Shown: positions 25,770-34,439, counted from the stretch's first letter. The stretch is DNA of 40,797 nt from Flavobacteriaceae bacterium UBA2540 (GCA_002340765.1 DDMS01000026.1:1-40797), one strand, 5' to 3'. The notes: generated by a model from the sequence alone, not told the origin. Made by a program: numbers and translations.

Positions 25770-25829
25770 GTTCAGGTGAAATGATTATTCGTAACAATTT
25801 TTAACTTAAAACCCTTAAACCCGAGACCT

Positions 25830-26720
25830 TTAAACTACTTGAGCTGGTTCATCTTTTTTTAGCGCAATAAAATACACATCATCCAATTGAGGAGTAACTT
25901 CAACAAAATCATCTGAAGGTTTTTCTAAAGCATAAACTCTGATATTCAATGTATTATCTTGATTATAACTAGAAGACAAAATATCAAACAATTGTTGATT
26001 TTCCTCCAAATCTTCTCTTTTGATTATTTTTTTCCAAATTTTTCCTTCCAAAGCTTTTGTTGCCTCTTGTGGAGTGGTGTGATTTAGAATTGTTCCTCCA
26101 TTCAAAATTGCCATTTCATTGCACAATTCTTTTACATCATCCACAATATGTGTAGAAAAAATAACAGTACAATTCGTTCCAACTTCACGTAAAACATTCA
26201 AAAAACGATGTCTTTCTGCTGGGTCTAAACCTGCAGTTGGTTCATCAACAATAATCAATTTTGGATTGTTTAAAAGCAATTGTGCAATACCAAAACGCTG
26301 TTTCATTCCACCAGAATAACCTGCCACATATTTTTTACGAACATCATATAAATTCGTAATTTCCAAAGCTTCTTTTACCAAAGCATTTCTTTCATTTTTA
26401 TTCGAAACACCTTTTAATGTAGCAAAATAATTTAACAAATCGACTGCAGACATTTTTGGATACACCCCAAAAGATTGAGGCAAATACCCCAACACTTTTC
26501 TCAATGCCATTTTGTCCTCCAAAACATTGATATCTCCAAAATGAATTGAACCAGAATCAGGACTTTGCAAAGTAGCAATAGTTCTCATTAATGAAGATTT
26601 TCCAGCGCCATTTGGCCCTAATAAACCAAACATTCCAGTTCCGATTTCGATGCTTAAATTATCAATAGCTTTTACACCATTTGAATAGGTTTTTGTTAAA
26701 TTTTTAATGACTAATTTCAT
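25830..26720 (-). CDS. ABC transporter ATP-binding protein, partner of the permease/M1 fusion
   Basis: The 296-residue ATPase has Walker A GPNGAGKS (35-42), a Q-loop at LPQSFGVYP (80-88), the signature YSGGMKQR (135-142), Walker B LIIVDE (155-160) with the PTAGLDP D-loop, and the switch His in FSTHIVDDV. The sequence resembles the ABC-2/CcmA type used with export or membrane-remodelling permeases. About 75 residues after the ATPase core form an extra C-terminal domain with VYALEKPSDDFVEVTPQLDDVYF, common in this family. It is the first gene of the leftward pair with the permease/M1 gene. It begins divergently from the M42 peptidase gene, 133 bp away. Confidence 0.93.
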   Translation of the reverse strand: MKLVIKNLTKTYSNGVKAIDNLSIEIGTGMFGLLGPNGAGKSSLMRTIATLQSPDSGSIHFGDINVLEDKMALRKVLGYLPQSFGVYPKMSAVDLLNYFATLKGVSNKNERNALVKEALEITNLYDVRKKYVAGYSGGMKQRFGIAQLLLNNPKLIIVDEPTAGLDPAERHRFLNVLREVGTNCTVIFSTHIVDDVKELCNEMAILNGGTILNHTTPQEATKALEGKIWKKIIKREDLEENQQLFDILSSSYNQDNTLNIRVYALEKPSDDFVEVTPQLDDVYFIALKKDEPAQVV

Positions 26721-26825
26721 TATGATGGATTTATAAATTTTTAAAATTTAGTTATTTGTGTAAAAATAGAGACTTTTGTTACAAATTTTAGAAATTATTT
26801 TAATGAATATGCTAGAAAATCGTTT

Positions 26826-26833
26826 TATTTTTG
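26826..26833 (+). promoter_or_regulatory. -7 box (TATTTTTG) for the M42 peptidase gene
   Basis: Exact TAnnTTTG match 20 bp before the ATG at 26854. No TTTG is found at the expected upstream spacing. Confidence 0.45.
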
Positions 26834-26853
26834 TACAAAATTTAAAATAACAT

Positions 26854-27942
26854 ATGTCAAATACATCAATACTCACTAAAAATTCAATCAAATTTTTAGA
26901 AAAATATCTAAATAACTCTGCTCCAACAGGTTATGAATGGGAAGGTCAAAAAATTTGGATGGAATACTTGAAACCTTATGTAGATTCTTTTATTACGGAT
27001 ACTTATGGAACTGCAGTTGGAATTATCAATCCTGATGCAAAATACAAAGTGGTCATTGAAGGTCATGCAGATGAAATTTCTTGGTATGTAAATTATATTT
27101 CTGATAAAGGACTGATTTATGTTGTCAGAAATGGCGGCAGTGATCACCAAATTGCACCTAGTAAAATTGTAAATATTCATATAAAAAATGGGATTATAAA
27201 AGGTGTTTTTGGATGGCCAGCCATTCATACAAGAGAGAGAGCCACTGAAGAATCTCCAAAACCTGAAAATATTTTTATTGATTGTGGTTGTGCTACAAAA
27301 GAAGAAGTTGAGAAATTAGGCGTTCATGTAGGTTGTGTCATTACGTATCCAGATACGTTCCACGTTTTGAATGGTAATAAATTTGTTTGCAGAGCTTTGG
27401 ATAACAGAATGGGAGGTTTTATGATTGCTGAAGTGGCGCGTTTATTGAGAGAAAATAACATTACATTGCCTTTTGGATTGTATGTAACCAATTCTGTTCA
27501 GGAAGAAATTGGTTTGCGTGGTGCAGAAATGATTACACAAACCATCAAACCAAATGTGGCAATTGTTACTGATGTAACTCATGATACTACTACTCCAATG
27601 ATTGATGTGAAAAAAACTGGACACCAAGAATTAGGAAAAGGTCCTGTAATTGCATATGCACCTGCAGTTCAACAAAAATTACGTGATTTAATCACTCAAA
27701 CTGCTGAAGAAAATAATATTCCGTATCAAAGAAATGCCTTGTCAAGAGCCACAGGAACTGACACAGATGCTTTTGCCTATAGCAATGGTGGCGTAGCATC
27801 AGCATTGATTTCTTTGCCTTTGCGTTACATGCACACCACTGTTGAAATGGTTCATAGAGAAGATGTTGAAAACGTTATTAAAATGATTTATGAAACGTTA
27901 TTAAAAATCAAAGGAGGAGAAACATTTTCTTATTTTGAATAA
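26854..27942 (+). CDS. M42-family metallopeptidase (glutamyl/deblocking aminopeptidase type)
   Basis: The 362-residue cytoplasmic enzyme removes N-terminal residues from peptides using two metal ions, usually as a dodecameric particle. Ligands and catalytic residues are visible in order: His71 and Asp73 in EGHADEISW, Asp183 in RALDNRMGG, Glu217-Glu218 in VQEEIGLRGAE, Asp240 in TDVTHD, and the C-terminal His in RYMHTTVEMVHRED. The family has sometimes been called glucanase, which these residues do not support. Length is normal. It runs away from the ABC ATPase gene and is followed by a palindromic repeat before the Nudix gene, so it may or may not be cotranscribed with it. Confidence 0.93.
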   Translation: MSNTSILTKNSIKFLEKYLNNSAPTGYEWEGQKIWMEYLKPYVDSFITDTYGTAVGIINPDAKYKVVIEGHADEISWYVNYISDKGLIYVVRNGGSDHQIAPSKIVNIHIKNGIIKGVFGWPAIHTRERATEESPKPENIFIDCGCATKEEVEKLGVHVGCVITYPDTFHVLNGNKFVCRALDNRMGGFMIAEVARLLRENNITLPFGLYVTNSVQEEIGLRGAEMITQTIKPNVAIVTDVTHDTTTPMIDVKKTGHQELGKGPVIAYAPAVQQKLRDLITQTAEENNIPYQRNALSRATGTDTDAFAYSNGGVASALISLPLRYMHTTVEMVHREDVENVIKMIYETLLKIKGGETFSYFE

Positions 27943-27958
27943 ATAATTTAACTTTTTT

Positions 27959-27991
27959 AGACCTCAAAGGTTTTGAAAACCTGTGAGGTCT
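27959..27991. repeat. 33-bp palindromic repeat, copy 3
   Basis: Same palindrome as at 12961 and 21960, with a single mismatch (A in place of C in the left arm) and one central base. It starts 16 bp after the peptidase stop and ends 12 bp before the Nudix start. T-runs are weak on the plus strand, so it may act as a partial terminator or a processing site between the two genes. Confidence 0.85.
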
Positions 27992-28003
27992 TGTTACAAA
28001 ATA

Positions 28004-28546
28004 ATGGACGAATTCATTGATATTTTAACTCCTGATGGAAAACCAACTGGGAAAATTGCTTTAAAATCGGAAGCGCACAAAAATGGTTGGTTTCATGCCA
28101 CTGTTCATATTTGGTTACATACAATAGATGACAAAATTTTGTTGCAAAAAAGAGCAATGACCAAAAAAGTTTTTCCTGGTTTGTGGGATATTTCTGTTGC
28201 AGGACATATTGCTGCTGGCGAATGCATTTTAGATGCCGCCATTAGAGAAGTTTATGAAGAATTAGGATTGAAAATACAAAGTGAAGATTTGGTAAAAATT
28301 GACACACGAATTCACCAAGTTTCTCATGCAAATGGCATTCAAGATAATGAACATCATCATGTTTTTATCGCTGAATTAAAAGTTTCTATCGAAAGTTTAT
28401 CCATTCAAAAAGAAGAAGTTGAGGGCGTTAAACTGTTTGATTTGGCTATTTTGAAAAATACAAAAAACCTCGAAAATGTGTTACTTCCGAAGTTTCATGA
28501 GTATTATTGTATGGTTTATGATACTATTATTAACAAAGTCTCATAA
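28004..28546 (+). CDS. Nudix hydrolase
   Basis: From ATG 28004 the product is 180 residues, MDEFIDILTPDGKPTG at the start; an upstream GTG at 27983 lies inside the palindromic repeat and is not a credible start. The Nudix box spans 67-89 (G-x5-E-x7-REVYEELG-L), with all metal-binding Glu present. ATVHIWLH and QKRAMTKKVFPGLWDIS before it are typical of the isopentenyl-diphosphate isomerase-like/YfcD group of Nudix proteins, and HHHVFIAEL follows. Substrate is not predictable; a housekeeping pyrophosphatase is most likely, and true isopentenyl isomerase is less likely without the Cys/Glu pattern. It ends 4 bp from the convergent acs gene. Confidence 0.88.
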   Translation: MDEFIDILTPDGKPTGKIALKSEAHKNGWFHATVHIWLHTIDDKILLQKRAMTKKVFPGLWDISVAGHIAAGECILDAAIREVYEELGLKIQSEDLVKIDTRIHQVSHANGIQDNEHHHVFIAELKVSIESLSIQKEEVEGVKLFDLAILKNTKNLENVLLPKFHEYYCMVYDTIINKVS

Positions 28547-28550
28547 AAAA

Positions 28551-30458
28551 TTAAAGTCTATTTTCAATTATTGATTGAATAACTTCAGGATTTAAAAGCG
28601 TACTTGTATCTCCCAAATTTGTCAATTCATTACTCACAATTTTTCGTAAAATTCTTCGCATAATTTTTCCTGAACGGGTTTTTGGAAGTGCATCAGTAAA
28701 TTGAATTTTATCTAATTTTGCTATTGGTCCAATCTGCTCAGTGATAATTTGGTTGATTTCTTTTCGTAAATTTTCATGGTCTATTGTATCTCCTGTTTCT
28801 TTCAAAGTAACAAAACCATACAAGGCATTTCCTTTAATATCATGGGGAAAACCAACAATAGCAGATTCTGAAACTGCTGGATTTGTATTAATAGCATCTT
28901 CAATAGGTGCTGTTCCTAAATTGTGTCCCGAAACAATAATAACATCATCTACTCTACCAGTAATTCTGTAATAACCAACCTCATCACGCAAAGCGCCATC
29001 TCCTGTAAAATATTTATTTTCAAAAGCTGAAAAATAAGTTTCTTTATAACGCTGATGATTTCCCCAAATAGTTCTTGCAATTGAAGGCCAAGGAAATTTG
29101 ATACACAATTTTCCATCAACCTGATTTGCATTAATTTCTTTGCCATTATCATCCATCAAACAAGGTTGAACTCCTATAAATGGAAGTGTTGCATAAGTAG
29201 GTTTTGTGGGTGTTGCAAAAGGAATAGGAGTTATCATAATTCCACCAGTTTCAGTTTGCCACCAAGTATCAACAATTGGTGCTTTTCTCTTACCAATATT
29301 ATCATCATACCAATGCCAAGCCTCTTCGTTAATTGGTTCGCCAACAGTTCCTAAAACTTTGATGCTCGACAAATCAAAGTTATTAACAAAACCAACCCCT
29401 TCTTTTGCTAAAGCTCTAATGGCTGTTGGTGAAGTGTAAAACTGATTGACTTTATGTTTTTCGATAATTTGCCAAAATCTTCCATAATTTGGATAACTTG
29501 GAACACCTTCAAAAAGAACAGTTGTTGCGCCATTTGCTAAAGGTCCATAAACGATATAACTGTGCCCAGTGATCCAGCCAATATCAGCGGTACTCCAATA
29601 AATGTCTTCTTCACAATATTGAAAAACATTTTTGAAAGTATACGCTGTGTAAACCATATAGCCAGCTGTTGTGTGCACCATTCCTTTTGGCATTCCTGTG
29701 GAACCTGAAGTATATAAAATGAATAAAGGATCTTCAGCATCCATAATTTCTGGTTCACATTCTCTGGAAGCAGTCGCTAATAAAGGTGCTATCAAAAAAT
29801 CTCTTCCAGACTTTAAAGTAATTGGTATGTTTGTTCTTTCAACAACCAAAACTGTTTCAACACAAGGACAACTTTCTAGAGCTTCATCAACAATACTTTT
29901 TAATTCGATTGATTTTGCACCACGAAAAGAACCATCAGAAGTGATGACCATTTTACAATCGCTGTCATTAATTCTGGTTAACAAAGCTATTGATGAAAAA
30001 CCTGCAAAAACCACAGAGTGAATAGCGCCAATTCTTGCACAAGCCAACAACGAAACTACCAATTCAGGAATCATTGGTAAATAAATACAAACTCTATCTC
30101 CCTTTTTTATTCCCTTTGATTTCAGCACGTTAGCCATTTTATTGACATGCTCATGCAATTCATTATAACTGATAAGAAGTGCGCCTTCATCAGGATTGTT
30201 GGGTTCAAAAATGATGGCAGTTTTGTCTCCATTTATGTATAAATGACGATCGATACAATTTTCTGTGATGTTCAATTTTGCACCTTCAAACCATTTTACT
30301 TCTGGTTTCGAAAAATCCCAACTTAGAACATTATTCCATTTTTTTCTCCATAGAAAATGCTCTTCTGCAACTTCTTCCCAAAATAATTCTGGATTTCTTA
30401 CTGATTTTCTATAAACTTGATAATATTCTTCAAGATGTTTAATGTGATAATTACTCAT
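28551..30458 (-). CDS. acs: Acetyl-CoA synthetase
   Basis: The 635-residue AMP-forming ligase turns acetate, ATP and CoA into acetyl-CoA. Motifs: LYTSGSTGMPKGMVHTTAG for ATP binding, YWSTADIGWITGHSYIVYGP and DTWWQTETGGIM for the acetyl pocket (Trp present, as in acetate-specific enzymes), YFTGDGALRDEVGYY in the hinge, and PKTRSGKIMRR with Lys598, the residue whose acetylation switches the family off. The length is slightly below the about 650 of the E. coli enzyme. It is the last gene of the DUF4212-symporter-acs cassette, 11 bp behind the symporter gene, so uptake and activation of acetate are coordinated. Confidence 0.96.
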   Translation of the reverse strand: MSNYHIKHLEEYYQVYRKSVRNPELFWEEVAEEHFLWRKKWNNVLSWDFSKPEVKWFEGAKLNITENCIDRHLYINGDKTAIIFEPNNPDEGALLISYNELHEHVNKMANVLKSKGIKKGDRVCIYLPMIPELVVSLLACARIGAIHSVVFAGFSSIALLTRINDSDCKMVITSDGSFRGAKSIELKSIVDEALESCPCVETVLVVERTNIPITLKSGRDFLIAPLLATASRECEPEIMDAEDPLFILYTSGSTGMPKGMVHTTAGYMVYTAYTFKNVFQYCEEDIYWSTADIGWITGHSYIVYGPLANGATTVLFEGVPSYPNYGRFWQIIEKHKVNQFYTSPTAIRALAKEGVGFVNNFDLSSIKVLGTVGEPINEEAWHWYDDNIGKRKAPIVDTWWQTETGGIMITPIPFATPTKPTYATLPFIGVQPCLMDDNGKEINANQVDGKLCIKFPWPSIARTIWGNHQRYKETYFSAFENKYFTGDGALRDEVGYYRITGRVDDVIIVSGHNLGTAPIEDAINTNPAVSESAIVGFPHDIKGNALYGFVTLKETGDTIDHENLRKEINQIITEQIGPIAKLDKIQFTDALPKTRSGKIMRRILRKIVSNELTNLGDTSTLLNPEVIQSIIENRL

Positions 30459-30469
30459 TATTTATTTTA

Positions 30470-32155
30470 TTAATGTGTTGCGTTTCCAGCATCACTCGGA
30501 ATTCTAATATTTTCAACTATTTTTTGAACCTTAATTGGAGGGGGAGGAGTAAATTTCGATATTACAATCGAAGTAATAAAATTTGCAAACATTGCAACTG
30601 TTCCAAAACCTTCTGGTGATATTCCAAACCACCAATCTTTTTCAGTTCCTCCACCAAACCAATCAAATTTGAATTTCATCATATAAAACAACATAAACAA
30701 AATTCCAAAAACCATTCCAACGATTGCACCTTCTTTGTTCATTCGTTTATCAAAAATTCCTAAAACAATTGCAGGAAAAAAAGATGCAGCTGCCAGTCCA
30801 AAAGCCAAAGCAACAGTTGCTGCAACAAAATCTGGAGGATTAATTCCAAAATAACCAGCAACACAAACAGCAACAACTGCTGATAATCTTGCAGCAATCA
30901 ATTCGTTTTTCTCAGAAATTTTTGGATTAATCATTTTCTTTATCAAATCATGAGAAACAGACGAAGAAATTACTAAAAGTAATCCTGCAGCAGTTGATAA
31001 AGCAGCAGCCAAACCACCCGCAGCAACCAAAGCAATTACCCAATTTGGCAAGTTTGCAATTTCAGGATTTGCAAGCACCATAATGTCTTTATCAACAGTT
31101 AATTCGTTTTTTGAAGTATCCGAAAAATATTGAACTTTTCCGTCAGCATTTTTATCTTCTAAAGAAATCAATCCTGTTTTTTCCCAATTTTTAAACCAAT
31201 CAGGGAGTTTGTCAATTTCTTTGTTACTCACTGTTTCAATCAAATTCGTTCTTGAAAAAACGGCAATTGCAGGAGCTGTTGTATATAAAATTGCAATAAA
31301 TAATAATGCCCAACCAGCAGATTTTCTTGCGTCAGAAACTTTTTTTACCGTAAAAAAACGAACAATAACATGAGGTAAACCTGCTGTTCCTAACATTAAA
31401 GCTGCTGTAATAAAAAATATATCTAAGGTAGATTTACCTCCTGATGTGTATGATGCAAATCCTAAATCTCTGTGTAAACCATCTAATTTATCTAACAAAT
31501 AAACGCCATTTTCATCCATTCCACCAAAACCTAATTGTGGTATTGGATTTCCAGTCATTTGAATAGAAATAAAAATTGCGGGAACCATATATGCAAAAAT
31601 TAACACACAATATTGAGCAACTTGTGTGTAAGTAATTCCTTTCATTCCGCCTAAAACTGCATAAAAAAGAACAATAATCATCCCAATAATAACACCTGTA
31701 TTGATATCAACTTCAAGAAACCTTGAAAAAACCAATCCAACTCCTCTCATTTGACCAGCAACATAGGTAAATGAAACTAAAAGTGCACAAAAAACAGCCA
31801 CACTTCTTGCTATGTTAGAATAATAGCGATCACCAATGAAATCTGGCACTGTGAACTTTCCAAATTTTCTTAAATATGGAGCCAACAATAATGCTAGTAA
31901 CACATAACCACCAGTCCAACCCATTAAATAAACAGAGCCATCATATCCACTAAATGATATAATTCCTGCCATTGAAAGAAATGATGCAGCAGACATCCAA
32001 TCTGCAGCTGTAGCTAATCCGTTTGCTAAAGGTGAAACCCCACCTCCAGCAACATAAAATTCTTTAGTTGAGCCAGCTCTTGTCCAAATTGCGATACCTA
32101 TATATATAGCAAATGTAATTCCTACGATAATCCAAGTCCAAAACTGTAAATCCAT
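30470..32155 (-). CDS. Sodium:solute symporter, acetate-type large subunit
   Basis: The 561-residue membrane protein belongs to the SSS family, VC_2705-like subgroup, which pairs with a small DUF4212 partner. About 13 hydrophobic segments are visible; LATAADWMSAASFLSMAG (47-64) and KGITYTQVAQYCVLIFAYM (172-190) carry Na+- and substrate-site features. Between two central segments a roughly 70-residue outward loop (about 302-370) holds DKNADGKV (334-341), close to an EF-hand calcium loop. Being between DUF4212 and acs, the likely substrate is acetate or a similar short carboxylate. Gaps to the neighbours are 17 and 11 bp. Confidence 0.92.
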   Translation of the reverse strand: MDLQFWTWIIVGITFAIYIGIAIWTRAGSTKEFYVAGGGVSPLANGLATAADWMSAASFLSMAGIISFSGYDGSVYLMGWTGGYVLLALLLAPYLRKFGKFTVPDFIGDRYYSNIARSVAVFCALLVSFTYVAGQMRGVGLVFSRFLEVDINTGVIIGMIIVLFYAVLGGMKGITYTQVAQYCVLIFAYMVPAIFISIQMTGNPIPQLGFGGMDENGVYLLDKLDGLHRDLGFASYTSGGKSTLDIFFITAALMLGTAGLPHVIVRFFTVKKVSDARKSAGWALLFIAILYTTAPAIAVFSRTNLIETVSNKEIDKLPDWFKNWEKTGLISLEDKNADGKVQYFSDTSKNELTVDKDIMVLANPEIANLPNWVIALVAAGGLAAALSTAAGLLLVISSSVSHDLIKKMINPKISEKNELIAARLSAVVAVCVAGYFGINPPDFVAATVALAFGLAAASFFPAIVLGIFDKRMNKEGAIVGMVFGILFMLFYMMKFKFDWFGGGTEKDWWFGISPEGFGTVAMFANFITSIVISKFTPPPPIKVQKIVENIRIPSDAGNATH

Positions 32156-32172
32156 ATTAAAATATTTCTAGT

Positions 32173-32424
32173 TTATTTATCAAAACCAAATTTCTTATCC
32201 AAACGATTCATTAGAAGTACATAAACGAAAATCAAAATAACAAATACATATATTGATCCTTGCTGAGCGAACCAGAATCCTAATTTAAATCCACCAATTC
32301 TTATTGTGTTTAACTCATCAACTAAAAGAATTCCGAATACAAAAGAAACCAAAAACCAAATTGATAATAATATTGACAAATACTTTAGATTTATTTTCCA
32401 GTATTTCTTTTTAAATGATTCCAT
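32173..32424 (-). CDS. DUF4212 small symporter subunit
   Basis: The 83-residue protein has two membrane segments (LSILLSIWFLVSFVFGILLV and SIYVFVILIFVYVLLM) around GFKLGFWFAQQGS, the DUF4212 signature. It is the small partner of the VC_2705-type symporter encoded just downstream and is likely needed for its assembly or activity. It is the first gene of the acetate cassette, diverging from the TSUP gene across a 59-bp gap. No exact -7 box is present; AATATTTG at 32429-32436 on its strand is one base off. Confidence 0.9.
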   Translation of the reverse strand: MESFKKKYWKINLKYLSILLSIWFLVSFVFGILLVDELNTIRIGGFKLGFWFAQQGSIYVFVILIFVYVLLMNRLDKKFGFDK

Positions 32425-32483
32425 AATTCAAATATTTTGAAAATTTACTTATTTTTAACAGATTTTAAATATAAAGGTTTTTT

Positions 32484-33251
32484 TTGATTTTAGATACTTT
32501 CATAGAGTTTTGGTACGTTATTTTTCTATTCCTTATAGTAGCAATACTTTACGCTTCTGCAGGTTTTGGTGGGGGATCAAGTTATTTAGCTATTTTGGCA
32601 TTGACAGGATTAGCATATACAGAAATAAGAGCAATTTCAATACTATGTAATATTTTAGTGGTGAGTGGAAATGTTTTATTTTATTATCAAAAGAAAAGTT
32701 TTGATTTTAAAAAAATCATTCCTTTGGTAATTTTGAGTGTCCCTCTGGCATATTTAGGTGGATATATAAAAATAACTCAAAGTATATTCTTTATTTTATT
32801 TGGATTTACACTTCTTTTTGCGGCAATTACTATGTGGATTTCAAATAAAATTCTTTCAGATCATGAAATATCAACCAAACCAAACTTAAAAAAAAATCTA
32901 TTTTATGGCGGTTTTATTGGTTTTATTTCTGGAATGGTTGGAATTGGTGGTGGCATCTTTTTAGCACCTTTATTACATCTAACAAATTGGGATACTCCAA
33001 AAAAAATTGCAGCTACTGCAAGTATATTCATTTTGTTAAATTCATTGGCTGGTTTTGGGGGACAAATTTCAAATCCTGATTTCTCAATAAATTGGAATTT
33101 GACTTTTATTTTACTTGTTTCGGTTTTTATTGGTGGTCAAGTTGGCATCAGAATTAGTTCAAAATTCTTCACTCCTATTTTTATGAAAAGAGCAACTGCA
33201 ATTTTAATCGCTTTTGTGAGTCTTAGAATTCTATGGAAATATCTCTTTTGA
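32484..33251 (+). CDS. TSUP (TauE/SafE) family membrane permease
   Basis: The 255-residue protein has about eight membrane segments in two related halves, with the family's glycine-rich motifs ASAGFGGGSSYLAI in the first half and GMVGIGGGIFLAPLL in the second. Members export sulfite, sulfoacetate or related anions; the substrate here is unknown. The start is TTG at 32484: no in-frame ATG precedes the first glycine motif, the hydrophobic N terminus begins right there, and AAAGG lies 7 bp upstream. It is alone between the acetate cassette and the fasciclin gene. Confidence 0.88.
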   Translation: MILDTFIEFWYVIFLFLIVAILYASAGFGGGSSYLAILALTGLAYTEIRAISILCNILVVSGNVLFYYQKKSFDFKKIIPLVILSVPLAYLGGYIKITQSIFFILFGFTLLFAAITMWISNKILSDHEISTKPNLKKNLFYGGFIGFISGMVGIGGGIFLAPLLHLTNWDTPKKIAATASIFILLNSLAGFGGQISNPDFSINWNLTFILLVSVFIGGQVGIRISSKFFTPIFMKRATAILIAFVSLRILWKYLF

Positions 33252-33263
33252 ATAACTTTTTGT

Positions 33264-33298
33264 TTTGTTTAACATTTTTAACTTTTAATTAAACATTT
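33264..33298. repeat. 35-bp direct repeat flanking the fasciclin gene, left copy
   Basis: Matches 33907-33941 at 31 of 35 positions without gaps, including TTTGTTTA, ATTTTTAAC and ATTAAACATTT. This copy lies in the promoter region of the fasciclin gene. Confidence 0.7.
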
Positions 33299-33315
33299 TG
33301 TATGTTTTTAAGCCC

Positions 33316-33323
33316 TAAATTTG
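33316..33323 (+). promoter_or_regulatory. -7 box (TAAATTTG) for the fasciclin gene
   Basis: Exact TAnnTTTG match 22 bp before the ATG; TTTG at 33297-33300 lies 15 bp upstream, a bit closer than usual. Confidence 0.6.
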
Positions 33324-33345
33324 TTTCGAACTTAAAAATAATAAA

Positions 33346-33906
33346 ATGAACATTCAAAAATTTATTCCAGCTTTATTTATTGGAGCAATTTCGTTTTCAA
33401 CAATTGCAAACACAACAAATCCTGACAAGGATAAAAAAGAAACTGTAAAAATCACTACTCAAGAAACAATTGTAGGAGTTGCTGCAGGAAATGAAAACTT
33501 TTCAACATTAGTGGCAGCTGTTAAAGCAGCAGGTTTGGTTGACGTATTAAATAGTGATGGTCCATTTACTGTTTTTGCTCCTACAAACGATGCCTTTGGA
33601 AAATTACCAGAAGGAACAATAGCTACATTATTGAAAGCAGAAAATAAAGAATTATTGACTGCAATATTAACTTACCACGTTGTTATAGGCAAATTTGTTG
33701 CAGCTGATGTATTAGCAGCAATTAAGAAAAATAAAGGAAAATTTGTCATTAAAACTGTACAAGGAAATAATTTAACAGCATCATTAAAAGATGGAAAAGT
33801 AATTATAACTGATGCGAAAGGAAACGTTTCAACAGTAGTAATTGCTGATGTAGCCGCTTCAAATGGAGTAATTCATGCAATTGACACGGTTGTAATGCCA
33901 AATTAA
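33346..33906 (+). CDS. Exported fasciclin (FAS1) domain protein
   Basis: The 186-residue protein has a signal peptide (about 1-21, ending STIA) and one FAS1 domain: NFSTLVAAVKAAGLVDVLNS, the GPFTVFAPTNDAFGKLP H1-like motif, ILTYHVV(I)GKF as the H2-like YH motif, then the end DVAASNGVIHAIDTVVMP. Such proteins are secreted or envelope-bound adhesion factors. No lipobox and no type IX sorting tail are present. The gene has its own -7 box and a terminator at 34050, and is flanked by 35-bp direct repeats. Confidence 0.93.
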   Translation: MNIQKFIPALFIGAISFSTIANTTNPDKDKKETVKITTQETIVGVAAGNENFSTLVAAVKAAGLVDVLNSDGPFTVFAPTNDAFGKLPEGTIATLLKAENKELLTAILTYHVVIGKFVAADVLAAIKKNKGKFVIKTVQGNNLTASLKDGKVIITDAKGNVSTVVIADVAASNGVIHAIDTVVMPN

Positions 33907-33941
33907 TTTGTTTACTATTTTTAACATTTTATTAAACATTT
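33907..33941. repeat. 35-bp direct repeat flanking the fasciclin gene, right copy
   Basis: Begins on the base after the fasciclin stop codon and copies the promoter-region sequence at 33264-33298. No TAnnTTTG box follows it, and 33942-34049 holds no credible gene. Confidence 0.7.
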
Positions 33942-34049
33942 ATTTTACATCTTTATAATGTGTAAAATAATAATAAAATTAAAATAACACTTCTCCTAGT
34001 AATTTGCAGAAATGCGAAAGTTTAAAGAAGTTTTTTGGTTGATTGATTG

Positions 34050-34076
34050 AAACCGCTACTTTTAGTAGCGGTTTTA
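34050..34076. terminator. Bidirectional terminator after the fasciclin gene
   Basis: A perfect 11-bp stem AAACCGCTACT / AGTAGCGGTTT with a TTT loop, followed by TTTATTATTT on the plus strand. It abuts the stop of the leftward gene at 34077. It is the strongest hairpin in the window by G/C content. Confidence 0.9.
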
Positions 34077-34439
34077 TTATTTAATGAAAGTATCTTGTAC
34101 TCTTTGAATGCAAATTTGAATAATTCTTTTATTAAATTCTGATGCATTTTCTTGATAAATTTGCAATTCTTCAGATGAAAAATGACCAATAATTACACCG
34201 AGTATTAAATATTTAAAATTCAAATCCTTCAAGAAAATTGATTTGGCCTTGGCGCGTCTTTTAGATATATTGATTGTATTAAAATCAATTTTTCTTTTTG
34301 ATAAATACCCTTGAAACAATCCAAAAATGAACTCATCTTGCATTTTAATAATTGGACGCAAACTTGCATTTTGAAATTTTTCAAAATCCAAAGTATTTTC
34401 ATTGACAATATAACTAATAATTGGTCTTTCTTTATTCAT
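34077..34439 (-). CDS. Small conserved-type protein of unknown function
   Basis: I do not recognise this 120-residue protein. It is soluble, without signal or membrane segments, and has a Lys-rich middle (SKRRAKAKSIFLKDLNFKY) and mostly predicted helices, ending EFNKRIIQICIQRVQDTFIK. It overlaps the preceding gene by 8 bp (34432-34439) and codon use matches the neighbours, so translation is probable. It is third in the purC-led leftward group and is followed at once by the terminator at 34050. Confidence 0.7.
   Translation of the reverse strand: MNKERPIISYIVNENTLDFEKFQNASLRPIIKMQDEFIFGLFQGYLSKRKIDFNTINISKRRAKAKSIFLKDLNFKYLILGVIIGHFSSEELQIYQENASEFNKRIIQICIQRVQDTFIK

Noticed and set aside
27983..28003. 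A longer Nudix start at GTG 27983
   Set aside because: The extension is read from the palindromic repeat and family members start near the MDEF sequence.
34012..34050. A 12-residue open frame (MRKFKEVFWLID) as a leader peptide or small protein
   Set aside because: No ribosome binding site or promoter box and it ends in the terminator; too short to support.
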